From contig LCKU01000027.1 of NCBI GenBank assembly GCA_001001625.1, positions 1-6,597 on the forward strand: DNA of 6,597 nucleotides. Reading direction: 5' to 3'. Under the pieces are notes generated by a model. That model searched no databases, had not been told where the DNA came from, and saw nothing but the letters and a program-made list of their open reading frames with translations. Position numbers and translations under genes: made by a program. Source of the stretch: Parcubacteria group bacterium GW2011_GWA2_45_30 (GTDB taxonomy: Bacteria > Patescibacteriota > Minisyncoccia > Sungbacterales > HO2-52-23). Positions 1 to 6,015 of the stretch are shown piece by piece (positions within the stretch are counted from its first letter, which is position 1; every line of letters begins with the position of its first letter).

Positions 1-44
1 GAATCTCGGGTGTTGAAACACTAAGAATAATTTCAAAATAATCA

Positions 45-3000
45 TTACACGGGAAGCGGCAAAATCTTGCTCCAATTAAGCGATCTGGGCTTGGCAAACC
101 AATCGCGAATTACATCATGCGGCAATGCCCGAACTATAATTGGGCCAGCATCCGGACCATCGGCGGGAATACTCACAAAGCAAGGGCCGGTATTATTCGG
201 AGGAAAACCGCCGGATGAACCATACTGATTGTTGTGAACCCCGGCTGCACACATTACATAAAACATACGCGCCGTCTCGGCCTTGGCATAAAAATGCTTA
301 TCGCCGAAAAATACTATGGTGATAAATTTCTTCAGACCATACGTGTCATCACCCCGAAACAAATCGCTTCTCACCTGCGCACCTAAAATATCGGTCCAGC
401 TTGATTGGCGCGCCGGAGATCCGTGAACACACATGCCCCATTCAAATCTTCCGGGAGCTTTTATGGTTCCCCAGCCGAATGTTTGATTGCCAAACCGAGG
501 AGCGCGTACCATATTATGAAGAAATTCCGGATACGCCTTAGCATGATTCTGCCATTCCCTCAACTGCATTAATTTTTCCTGCAGGTGGCGTGCCATATGG
601 TCGCCTTCCAAATCTTTCTGATCCATTGTTTTAATACGATGGTTGCCGTTGGGAAAATTATGGACTCCCAAATCACGCTTATCCATCATCGCCTGGTTTA
701 TCTTGCTGATCCCGCGGATTGCAAGACCGGATTTCACGAACCTGCCCAAAACGGCACTATAGAAGTCAACATTTGGATCAATATGGCGGTCATAGACCTG
801 CTCCATCTGATGGAAGGGAAAATCCTCGCCCTGGAAATAGATCTGCTCAATACTCACGCGGTTTATTTCCTCGGCCATTTGTTTCACAGCAGAATTATCG
901 CCTTGTTCGGCGGCACGCTCAATATCAGCAGTCATTTGCCGAAGCCAGCGCGCTATATGAACAACAGACATCTCTTGGGGGTCTGGCCGGTAACGAGGAG
1001 CAAACCACATATCGCCATTTGACGCATCATCCATCTCGGCCGTGAAGTGAATGGGAATATCATTCGCATTCATCATGCCTTCACGGCGCATCATTTCAAT
1101 TGCCGCTTCAGTTGTACCAAGATGCATGCGGTTTTTAGGATCCCAGATTTCGCGCCTATCCGGAGCGCCAATATGATTGTCGGAATTCAGAAAACCATTA
1201 ATGTATTCGACTTTAGGATAGGGAAAAACAAAGATACGGGAATCTTTCGGTGCTACAAATCTATCCAGCTTCGGAATCGGAAGAGGATCAGCACTTACCA
1301 GACCGTCAGTGCAGTTAACAAGAAGCACGCCTGGCCGGAATTGCGGAATATTCACGCATTTTTGAATCGGATGCACCTCTTTGTTGGTATCGCGCAATTG
1401 TTCACGCAAAAACACATCATCCAGACATAAAGGCGCCACGTGAATAAATTTGGTAACCGGCTGGCCATCTTTTGAATCCTCGCGCCCTACAAAACGATGG
1501 TTAAGCGCATGAGGATGACAGATAACAGTGATGTCCGCCAGCGTATCTGTAAAGACCTCCATCCCGTAATCATAAGAAGATAGGGTTGAATCATTCACAT
1601 CTGCCTTGCACGGAATATGAAGCTTGATGATTTTCCTGCCGACTTTCAGATAGAAACCGCCCTGACTAATGACAGTACAATTTGGTATGACTTCTTGAAC
1701 CTTTTTGACAAAGAGCGCGCGGAGGCGTAGGCGCTGGCGTTTACGATCGTCATCACTGACATTTGTCAAAATGGTAAGTGCCAACTGTTCTGAGAGTTCC
1801 TGCTGGCGCATTTCCCAACGGCTCAACTCAATGAAATCCCCCTCTCGCTCTGCTTGCGCAATACGGTTGTTGACAATTTTCATCTCGGCTCTAAGCTGAT
1901 TTTGCTTTAGAGTATTGATGTATCGAAGTTCGGAATTCGCCGCCTCATTAATAAGTTCCTCTTCTTTATATCCGAGTGCATAGAGCACGCGACCCGGGAA
2001 TTCCGGTCCTTTCTTTTTCGGACGATGGCATATTTTATCTAACGCCTCCAAAATACCCAAGAATCGCGCGGCAATATTTTGATAAACAACCTCGTCATTC
2101 GGCCTATCCCGCATAATACGAGCAGCTTCCTCGCGATAACTCTCGGGCAAATGCTCCAGTTTAACATGGAGCCCAGACACCGGCGCGCGATAGATATGCC
2201 CCACTCCGGCAGTTTTTTTAACGTATAAATCTATGAGGTTTGTCAAAACAACAGTCGCCGCTTTTCGCTTGCGTGAATCGGATAATGCGCGGCGCAAAGG
2301 GTTATCTTCAATATTCGGATCATAAATTATGCCGATGTGCGCACCGTTTATAATCGGAATACTCCAATCCGTATCGGCCGAAATTTCAACAGGGTGGTGG
2401 TAATCGTTTACCGGAAATTCAAAACGTTCGGCATTCGGACCCAGTTCATCCGTGATAAGCCGCCCCACACCCGCGACGAATGTTGCGGAAATATGAGATT
2501 TCCAAAGCCCTTTGTGAAATTTAACACGTTTATTCCACCACTTTTCCGGAATGTAGGAAAAATACTGGTGGTAAAAATCATCCAGCGGCCTACGATTTCG
2601 TATGGCACGTTTAATTTCACGATCAACGCTCGTCACAAAAACTATTTTCCAGGCATGGGTAATGAAACTGCGTTTGGTGAAATTCAAACCCTCAAGCTTG
2701 TCGGAAAATTCAGCGCGAAGATCGTCATATATTTTTTGCTCGCCCGATTTCGCCAAAGCGCCGGATTTCACAAGTTCCTCGATTCGCTTTTCGAGATCTT
2801 TCCCAACCTGCGCAATGATTTTATACCCATGTACAATCTCAGGCCGGCTTCGCACCTCACCCAGGAATCGCGCGGCGGATTTGAAGCCCTCAACAGTTTG
2901 GGCCTCCGGCCACTCTTTGAGCAAATCCTCATTGGCACTGCCAGGGACGCGATAGTCAGAACGATAACGGTCCAAAAACTCCGTTTGGAACTTTTTATAC

Positions 3001-3524
3001 CGTTCCGAGTCGGATTTTTCGAGCGCCTCCCACCACTGCGGAACTGAAGCTGTCGCGGCAAGATTTGTTGCTCGTTTGGCGCGAAGCGCCTCGCGTCGCG
3101 CGGCGCGGTCTTCTTGGGTTACACCGACATCACGCGCAAAGTTATGAATCGTTGCGGTTGTCTTGGGAACATTTGTAAAATCATCTTTGAAGGTTTCATC
3201 GGTAAAGAGTGTGTTGTCCCCTCTCGTGCGAAAGTACTTTATAAATTTCTCTTTTTTCTCCTCTGGCCACGCTACCGCATGAACATCTGCCCGGTGATGC
3301 GATTTTATTACTCCGCGTTTATTTAGCCATGTCCAGACAGAGGTTCGCGCAAGATTTATGGCTTGTCCACGTTCTTTTTCTTCTTTTTCACTCATATTCG
3401 GACGAGATGGAAAAACTTCAGTTTCCAGGTATTCCCGAAGTTTTTGGTGCGCGGACGGGTCCGGATTGTCCTCAAATATTTTTCTAACACGTTCTGGATC
3501 ATACGGATATTTCTTTTTTGCCAT
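45..3524 (-). CDS. Very large HTH plus tandem metallophosphoesterase-like protein, function unknown
   Basis: This gene encodes 1159 residues with no signal peptide or membrane segment, so it is probably cytoplasmic. The Lys-rich N-terminus leads to a helix-turn-helix-like stretch at residues 53-75 (AINLARTSVWTWLNKRGVI) and a second possible one near 123-145, suggesting DNA binding. Residues 730-1130 carry metallophosphoesterase motifs in the family order: SDNHIG (D782, H784), AEMDD (E830, D833, in place of GDxxD), NGNH (N961, H962), VHG (H1034) and GDKH (D1075, H1077, in place of GHxH). A long helical insert (about 855-950) separates motifs II and III. Residues 385-710 read as a second, degenerate core: AHIG near 395, TNLID (428-432), KLHIP (H636) and CHPH (669-672). 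A charged, possibly coiled-coil segment lies at 540-585. The family is known for Mn/Fe-dependent phosphodiesterases and nucleases such as Mre11; nuclease activity here is inference. The start is supported by an AAGGAG nine bases upstream. The gene stands alone, divergent from the membrane protein gene. Coding is very secure; the domain call is moderate for the C-terminal core and weak for the middle one. Confidence 0.9.
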   Translation of the reverse strand: MAKKKYPYDPERVRKIFEDNPDPSAHQKLREYLETEVFPSRPNMSEKEEKERGQAINLARTSVWTWLNKRGVIKSHHRADVHAVAWPEEKKEKFIKYFRTRGDNTLFTDETFKDDFTNVPKTTATIHNFARDVGVTQEDRAARREALRAKRATNLAATASVPQWWEALEKSDSERYKKFQTEFLDRYRSDYRVPGSANEDLLKEWPEAQTVEGFKSAARFLGEVRSRPEIVHGYKIIAQVGKDLEKRIEELVKSGALAKSGEQKIYDDLRAEFSDKLEGLNFTKRSFITHAWKIVFVTSVDREIKRAIRNRRPLDDFYHQYFSYIPEKWWNKRVKFHKGLWKSHISATFVAGVGRLITDELGPNAERFEFPVNDYHHPVEISADTDWSIPIINGAHIGIIYDPNIEDNPLRRALSDSRKRKAATVVLTNLIDLYVKKTAGVGHIYRAPVSGLHVKLEHLPESYREEAARIMRDRPNDEVVYQNIAARFLGILEALDKICHRPKKKGPEFPGRVLYALGYKEEELINEAANSELRYINTLKQNQLRAEMKIVNNRIAQAEREGDFIELSRWEMRQQELSEQLALTILTNVSDDDRKRQRLRLRALFVKKVQEVIPNCTVISQGGFYLKVGRKIIKLHIPCKADVNDSTLSSYDYGMEVFTDTLADITVICHPHALNHRFVGREDSKDGQPVTKFIHVAPLCLDDVFLREQLRDTNKEVHPIQKCVNIPQFRPGVLLVNCTDGLVSADPLPIPKLDRFVAPKDSRIFVFPYPKVEYINGFLNSDNHIGAPDRREIWDPKNRMHLGTTEAAIEMMRREGMMNANDIPIHFTAEMDDASNGDMWFAPRYRPDPQEMSVVHIARWLRQMTADIERAAEQGDNSAVKQMAEEINRVSIEQIYFQGEDFPFHQMEQVYDRHIDPNVDFYSAVLGRFVKSGLAIRGISKINQAMMDKRDLGVHNFPNGNHRIKTMDQKDLEGDHMARHLQEKLMQLREWQNHAKAYPEFLHNMVRAPRFGNQTFGWGTIKAPGRFEWGMCVHGSPARQSSWTDILGAQVRSDLFRGDDTYGLKKFITIVFFGDKHFYAKAETARMFYVMCAAGVHNNQYGSSGGFPPNNTGPCFVSIPADGPDAGPIIVRALPHDVIRDWFAKPRSLNWSKILPLPV

Positions 3525-3533
3525 TTCAGTTTA

Positions 3534-3539
3534 CTCCTT
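3534..3539 (-). promoter_or_regulatory. Ribosome binding site of the 1159-residue gene
   Basis: The minus strand reads AAGGAG, a near-consensus Shine-Dalgarno sequence, nine bases before the ATG at 3524-3522. It fixes the start of the long reading frame. Confidence 0.8.
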
Positions 3540-3580
3540 GTCTGTAAACACTATGTTGTTGTCAGAGAACTTCTATTTTC

Positions 3581-3609
3581 ACTATGCCCTGTGGAAAAGT
3601 ATTTGAAAA
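3581..3609 (-). promoter_or_regulatory. Weak candidate promoter of the 1159-residue gene
   Basis: On the minus strand a -35-like TTTTCA (3609-3604) and a -10-like CATAGT (3586-3581) are separated by 17 bases. Each matches the sigma70 consensus at four of six positions. Transcription would start roughly 45 to 55 bases before the start codon. The AT-rich surroundings offer other weak matches, so this is tentative. The spacer overlaps a TGTGGAAAA motif (3590-3598), which could act as an operator if bound. Confidence 0.25.
3590..3598 (-). promoter_or_regulatory. DnaA-box-like motif, copy 1
   Basis: The minus strand reads TTTTCCACA, which fits the relaxed bacterial DnaA-box pattern TTWTNCACA. A second identical copy in the same orientation lies at 3886-3894, on the other side of the inverted-repeat element. 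In both copies the plus-strand motif is preceded by C, so the shared block is CTGTGGAAAA. Two nine-base matches in AT-rich DNA may be chance, or may be sites for another regulator near the two gene starts. Confidence 0.25.
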
Positions 3610-3651
3610 CTTCCCAAAATTTTAAAATGTGTTTTAATATGTTACTTATGA

Positions 3652-3793
3652 ATGCGGTTTAGATATATTCTTGTTCGACACGTATCGCTTGTCCAGCGAC
3701 TCGCTCACTAATGTTCGGCGAATTGTCCGCCTTCGGCGGAACCATGCCAATTCGCCTCTCAATTGTCGAAGCAAGAATATATCTAAACCGCAT
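3652..3793. mobile_element. 142-bp MITE-like element with long inverted repeats and hairpin core
   Basis: The ends are a perfect 22-bp inverted repeat (3652-3673 with 3772-3793, arms beginning ATGCGGTTTAG). After a single unpaired G at 3771 the pairing continues for seven more bases (TTCGACA 3674-3680 with TGTCGAA 3764-3770). Inside are a small hairpin TCGCT/AGCGA (3685-3689 with 3695-3699) and a larger arm GGCGAATTG/CAATTCGCC (3717-3725 with 3748-3756). The larger arm encloses a further stem TCCGCC/GGCGGA (3726-3731 with 3735-3740, loop TTC). The whole could fold as a branched cloverleaf-like cruciform. It has no coding capacity. Such architecture is typical of MITEs or extragenic palindromic elements mobilised in trans. 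No clear target-site duplication is visible beyond a possible AT dinucleotide, so mobility is inference; the structure itself is directly visible. Confidence 0.65.
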
Positions 3794-3847
3794 ATATTTG
3801 CCGTCCGCTAAATTTTGATCGTGGGGTCGTGATAGTATTTTCTAAAT

Positions 3848-3857
3848 GTAGCGCTAC
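3848..3857. promoter_or_regulatory. 10-bp perfect palindrome, possible operator
   Basis: GTAGCGCTAC is a perfect palindrome about 110 bases before the membrane protein start. It is followed at once by GCGC in otherwise AT-rich DNA. Perfect even palindromes of this size suit dimeric repressors, but the position is far upstream of the best promoter candidate, so the role is a guess. Confidence 0.2.
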
Positions 3858-3885
3858 GCGCAAATTTTATTATAACTTCATGAAC

Positions 3886-3894
3886 TGTGGAAAA
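3886..3894 (-). promoter_or_regulatory. DnaA-box-like motif, copy 2
   Basis: This is the same nine bases and orientation as the motif at 3590-3598 (TTTTCCACA on the minus strand). It sits just upstream of the probable promoter of the membrane protein gene, so it could equally be a regulatory site. Confidence 0.25.
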
Positions 3895-3904
3895 CTTTTA
3901 ATGC

Positions 3905-3930
3905 TTTACAAATAGATTTTATGCTATACC
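3905..3930 (+). promoter_or_regulatory. Candidate promoter of the membrane protein gene
   Basis: TATACC (3925-3930) is preceded by TGC, giving an extended -10 element. A good -35 hexamer TTTACA lies at 3905-3910, but the 14-base spacer is shorter than usual, so the extended -10 would have to carry recognition. The RNA would begin about 28 bases before the start codon. Confidence 0.35.
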
Positions 3931-3952
3931 GTGAACAGCACTCTACAAAAAT

Positions 3953-3958
3953 GAGGAA
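3953..3958 (+). promoter_or_regulatory. Ribosome binding site of the membrane protein gene
   Basis: GAGGAA lies six bases before the ATG at 3965. It is a good Shine-Dalgarno match and supports this start. Confidence 0.75.
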
Positions 3959-3964
3959 TTTTCA

Positions 3965-5293
3965 ATGTTGAACTTTACCGGGTTTCTTTTACTTGCAGTG
4001 TTCATGGCGGGTTTGTCGGGATTTATTCTAAACCATTGTCTGGGTTTTAAAGTAACCTTAGGAAATCGTCTGACGCCCTTAGTAAGTATTGCCGTTGGCG
4101 TTAGCTTTACTTATCTTCTGCCGGATTATAGCCGGGCCACAATTTTCTTCACTGCCGCTACTGCGCAATTCATCGCATTTGTGTTTGTCAGCAACCTGCG
4201 TCAGCGCGGATCATTTTTCTGGCATGCGCTGGCGAGTTTGGCGTCCAACGGCACCTGGTATGTAACTCTGCACATATTTGACGGCACTGGGGCATATTGG
4301 ATGTATCTTTTCCCATTTGTAGCGGGAGTTGTTGCGGGCCGTACCATCGGGGTTTTGTGGGCACAGTATGTGGTAAAAAAATTTGATTTAAAAGCTGATG
4401 CCACCCGAGATGACCGCCTGGCGCCAGGCAAAAGATTACGTTTAGTGACAATGGAACCGACGTTTTGGGTGCTGATCGTCTCACTTTTTGGCTATACGTT
4501 ATACGGCCTCCTATCCTTTGAGTCAGCATTAAGAAGTTCACTGTTGGTTATCATCGGCCTTAGCATACTGCAAAACCTTTTTTACGCGATAAATACTCGT
4601 GCAGTCCAGCGGGGAAATAACCAATATATCGCCCTCACAAGTATTGCGTCTGGTGTAATGTTTTACATAAACGCGACGTATCTGCTTTCTCAAGACATGC
4701 CGCTCGTATTGTTTCTCCCATATATGATTTCAACCACTTTGGGTTCAACTCTGGGCGCATTCTTCTCCATGATCATAGAATGGAGGGCCGGAATTTCACC
4801 GGATCAACACCTTGAACAAAAAACCGCCCCCCAGCAGTCCAAAACCCCGTATATTATTATTGCTGTTTTGGCTCTGGTTTGGCTGACTACGGACGAATAT
4901 GCTCTTGGTGTTTTCGGCCACGAAATAAGTCCGCTAAAATTCCCTTTTCCTATTCCAGGATTTGATACTCTGCCTCGTATCATATTAGTGCTTGCGGCTG
5001 CTGCAATGTTCTTCCTTGATTCTGCCTTGCATACTGTTACCAGCCGCGCTGGTAATCGAAACCACGCTGGATATCATGTGAGCGCCTGCCTGCCCAAGGG
5101 CGTAGTAGATTTTTCCAAAATGGGCTATCTGGCGCTCAATTCAAGAATCCCCGACATGGTGCCGATTGCAATTCTTGCCGGGTGTCTGGGGTCGCTATTC
5201 GGAAAAGACGTGTCGGAACGCGTTGAAAAATGGCTGAAAGCACGGATGGATATCGTTGATGCAAAAAAACCTACCGCCGTTCCTGCCAACTAA
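3965..5293 (+). CDS. Multi-pass membrane protein made of three diverged copies of one module
   Basis: The product has 442 residues and about 13 hydrophobic segments, so it is an integral cytoplasmic-membrane protein. After an N-terminal helix (about 4-26), three related blocks of three to four helices follow, at about residues 36-140, 166-273 and 294-424. In each, a helix ends in a short basic loop: SNLRQRGS (76-83), NTRAVQRGN (210-218) and TSRAGNRN (359-366). A small-residue helix follows (HALASLASNG, IALTSIASG, YHVSACLPKG), then a Gly-rich helix (FVAGVVAGRTIG, YMISTTLGSTLG, ILAGCLGSLFG). The Gly-rich helix leads into a charged tail, with E/W at the end of copies two and three. Linkers at 140-162 and 275-295 are polar. 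I do not recognise a named family. The basic-loop-plus-SNG.W pattern recalls, from memory, small single-unit membrane proteins of phages. No catalytic or transport motif is evident. The start is supported by GAGGAA six bases upstream, and a strong terminator closes the transcript. Confidence 0.9.
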   Translation: MLNFTGFLLLAVFMAGLSGFILNHCLGFKVTLGNRLTPLVSIAVGVSFTYLLPDYSRATIFFTAATAQFIAFVFVSNLRQRGSFFWHALASLASNGTWYVTLHIFDGTGAYWMYLFPFVAGVVAGRTIGVLWAQYVVKKFDLKADATRDDRLAPGKRLRLVTMEPTFWVLIVSLFGYTLYGLLSFESALRSSLLVIIGLSILQNLFYAINTRAVQRGNNQYIALTSIASGVMFYINATYLLSQDMPLVLFLPYMISTTLGSTLGAFFSMIIEWRAGISPDQHLEQKTAPQQSKTPYIIIAVLALVWLTTDEYALGVFGHEISPLKFPFPIPGFDTLPRIILVLAAAAMFFLDSALHTVTSRAGNRNHAGYHVSACLPKGVVDFSKMGYLALNSRIPDMVPIAILAGCLGSLFGKDVSERVEKWLKARMDIVDAKKPTAVPAN

Positions 5294-5324
5294 AAATCAA
5301 ATTAATTTCCGATATATATAAATA

Positions 5325-5349
5325 CCGGTCGCGCGCGACCGGCCTTTTT
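5325..5349 (+). terminator. Intrinsic terminator after the membrane protein gene
   Basis: The 18-base perfect palindrome CCGGTCGCGCGCGACCGG (5325-5342) forms a GC-only stem apart from one A-T pair, and is followed by CCTTTTT. It lies 31 bases after the stop codon. On the minus strand the same hairpin lies 23 bases past the lipoprotein stop, followed by the weaker tract TATTTATATATA. It may therefore serve both convergent genes, more efficiently on the plus strand. Confidence 0.8.
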
Positions 5350-5365
5350 AAATATTCTAAGGATC

Positions 5366-5875
5366 CTACTGCCGTTTTACCCACTCGTCGTATGACGTTT
5401 TATTCCGTTCCCTTGTCTGCTTAACACTCAAAATGCCGTTATCCCACAAGCGCATTTTCTCCGTTGTGGTTTTTTCTATAACGCCCTCATGGGTAATTTT
5501 CCAAATGGGGACTCCAAGTCCCTCCAAAAATACCGCCTCGCTATATGCCCCAGCACTCCATGCTCCGTCCGGAAAAGGAAGGAATATGCCGCCCCGCATC
5601 GTGGGAAGCACTTCGGTATAGTAATAATCCATGGGGTTTCCGGTTTTGGCCTGCCACCGCCGCACCCCTTCATCATGCTTGGGTTGATTCGGATTCTCAA
5701 TGTGCCATCCCGGAAAATTGTTTTGTATTACCGGCAGAATCCGTTCCACGGTCTTGGAATTATAGGCCGCCAGCGGCTGCCCGAAATAGAGTTTCGGCGT
5801 CGCTGAACATCCGGCCATCCAAAACCCGATTGTTAGAAATAAAGCCGGAAACAGGAATATTTTTTTTAGACGCAT
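5366..5875 (-). CDS. Lipoprotein with a nucleoside 2-deoxyribosyltransferase-like domain
   Basis: The product has 169 residues. A classic lipoprotein signal opens it: MRLKK, a hydrophobic core (6-20), then the lipobox MAGC with C23 as the lipidated residue. Ser at +2 would favour outer-membrane sorting if the host is diderm. The mature part looks like the nucleoside 2-deoxyribosyltransferase family (Rossmann-like). The matching features are YFGQPL (30-35), a helix, GWHIENPNQP (56-65), MDYYYTEVLP (82-91), GGIFLPF (95-101) and SAGAYSEAVFLEGLGVPIW (107-125). In that family the SxGxxxE segment supplies the catalytic Glu, here E113, and the Asp before it helps bind substrate. Known members exchange bases on deoxynucleosides in the cytoplasm, so an exported version is odd; enzymatic activity is inference. 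The C-terminal 40 residues are polar and charged. The start is supported by GAGGGG seven bases upstream. The gene converges on the membrane protein gene and has its own promoter. Confidence 0.9.
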   Translation of the reverse strand: MRLKKIFLFPALFLTIGFWMAGCSATPKLYFGQPLAAYNSKTVERILPVIQNNFPGWHIENPNQPKHDEGVRRWQAKTGNPMDYYYTEVLPTMRGGIFLPFPDGAWSAGAYSEAVFLEGLGVPIWKITHEGVIEKTTTEKMRLWDNGILSVKQTRERNKTSYDEWVKRQ

Positions 5876-5882
5876 TATACGT

Positions 5883-5888
5883 CCCCTC
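5883..5888 (-). promoter_or_regulatory. Ribosome binding site of the lipoprotein gene
   Basis: The minus strand reads GAGGGG within AAGAGGGGAC, seven bases before the ATG at 5875-5873. The match and spacing are good. Confidence 0.65.
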
Positions 5889-5904
5889 TTTAAGAACTAT
5901 AAAT

Positions 5905-5934
5905 AATATAGCACACGCTAATAAGAATGCGCAA
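5905..5934 (-). promoter_or_regulatory. Promoter of the lipoprotein gene
   Basis: On the minus strand the -10 hexamer TATATT (5910-5905) matches five of six consensus positions and has an extended TGC just before it. A -35-like TTGCGC (5934-5929) lies 18 bases upstream. Transcription would start about 20 to 25 bases before the start codon. It is divergent from the promoter at 5949-5977, with only 14 bases between the two -35 elements. Confidence 0.55.
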
Positions 5935-5948
5935 CGTCGTTTTTGTTC

Positions 5949-5977
5949 TTGACAGCTTATTCAATTTTTGGTAATAT
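5949..5977 (+). promoter_or_regulatory. Sigma70-type promoter of the Cys/His-rich gene
   Basis: A perfect -35 TTGACA (5949-5954) and a -10-like TAATAT (5972-5977) are separated by exactly 17 bases. The RNA would begin near 5984, which leaves about 30 bases of leader before the ATG at 6016. An in-frame TTG at 5968 lies inside this promoter and therefore cannot be the start. Confidence 0.65.
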
Positions 5978-6015
5978 GTAGCAAGTATATTTCACAAAAT
6001 AAAATAGGTAACACA

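Larger units (their letters stand above)
3525..3964. other. 440-bp divergent intergenic region
   Basis: No convincing gene lies in this spacer between two divergent coding regions. It is AT-rich apart from the GC-rich core of the inverted-repeat element at 3652-3793. It holds the start signals of both flanking genes, two copies of TGTGGAAAA (3590-3598 and 3886-3894) and a 10-bp palindrome at 3848-3857. I see no U-tract after any of its hairpins that would make an intrinsic terminator. Confidence 0.7.

Noticed and set aside
4..20. Short inverted repeat GTGTT-GA-AACAC near the end of the large gene, as its terminator
   Set aside because: The loop would be only two to four bases, the stem is weak, and no T-tract follows on the minus strand within the window.
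585..1430. Several plus-strand open frames of 108 to 145 codons
   Set aside because: All are antisense to the conserved-motif part of the large gene and overlap one another; none shows a recognisable domain or start signal.
2337..3047. Long open frame (236 codons) on the plus strand
   Set aside because: It lies wholly antisense to the 1159-residue gene, has no convincing ribosome site, and encodes a composition typical of a shadow frame.
3726..3740. Hairpin TCCGCC-TTC-GGCGGA as a terminator
   Set aside because: No T-run follows on either strand, and it is nested inside the larger inverted-repeat element between two divergent genes.
3652..3793. Integron attC site
   Set aside because: The size is right, but the ends do not give the paired GTTRRRY and RYYYAAC core sites, the long arms are almost perfectly complementary, and no integrase is in view.
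5545..5952. Plus-strand open frame of 135 codons
   Set aside because: It is antisense to the lipoprotein gene, whose signal peptide, lipobox and ribosome site are clear.
5968..6015. TTG start giving a 16-residue longer Cys/His-rich protein
   Set aside because: The TTG sits between the -35 and -10 elements of the promoter and has no ribosome binding site; ATG 6016 fits better.
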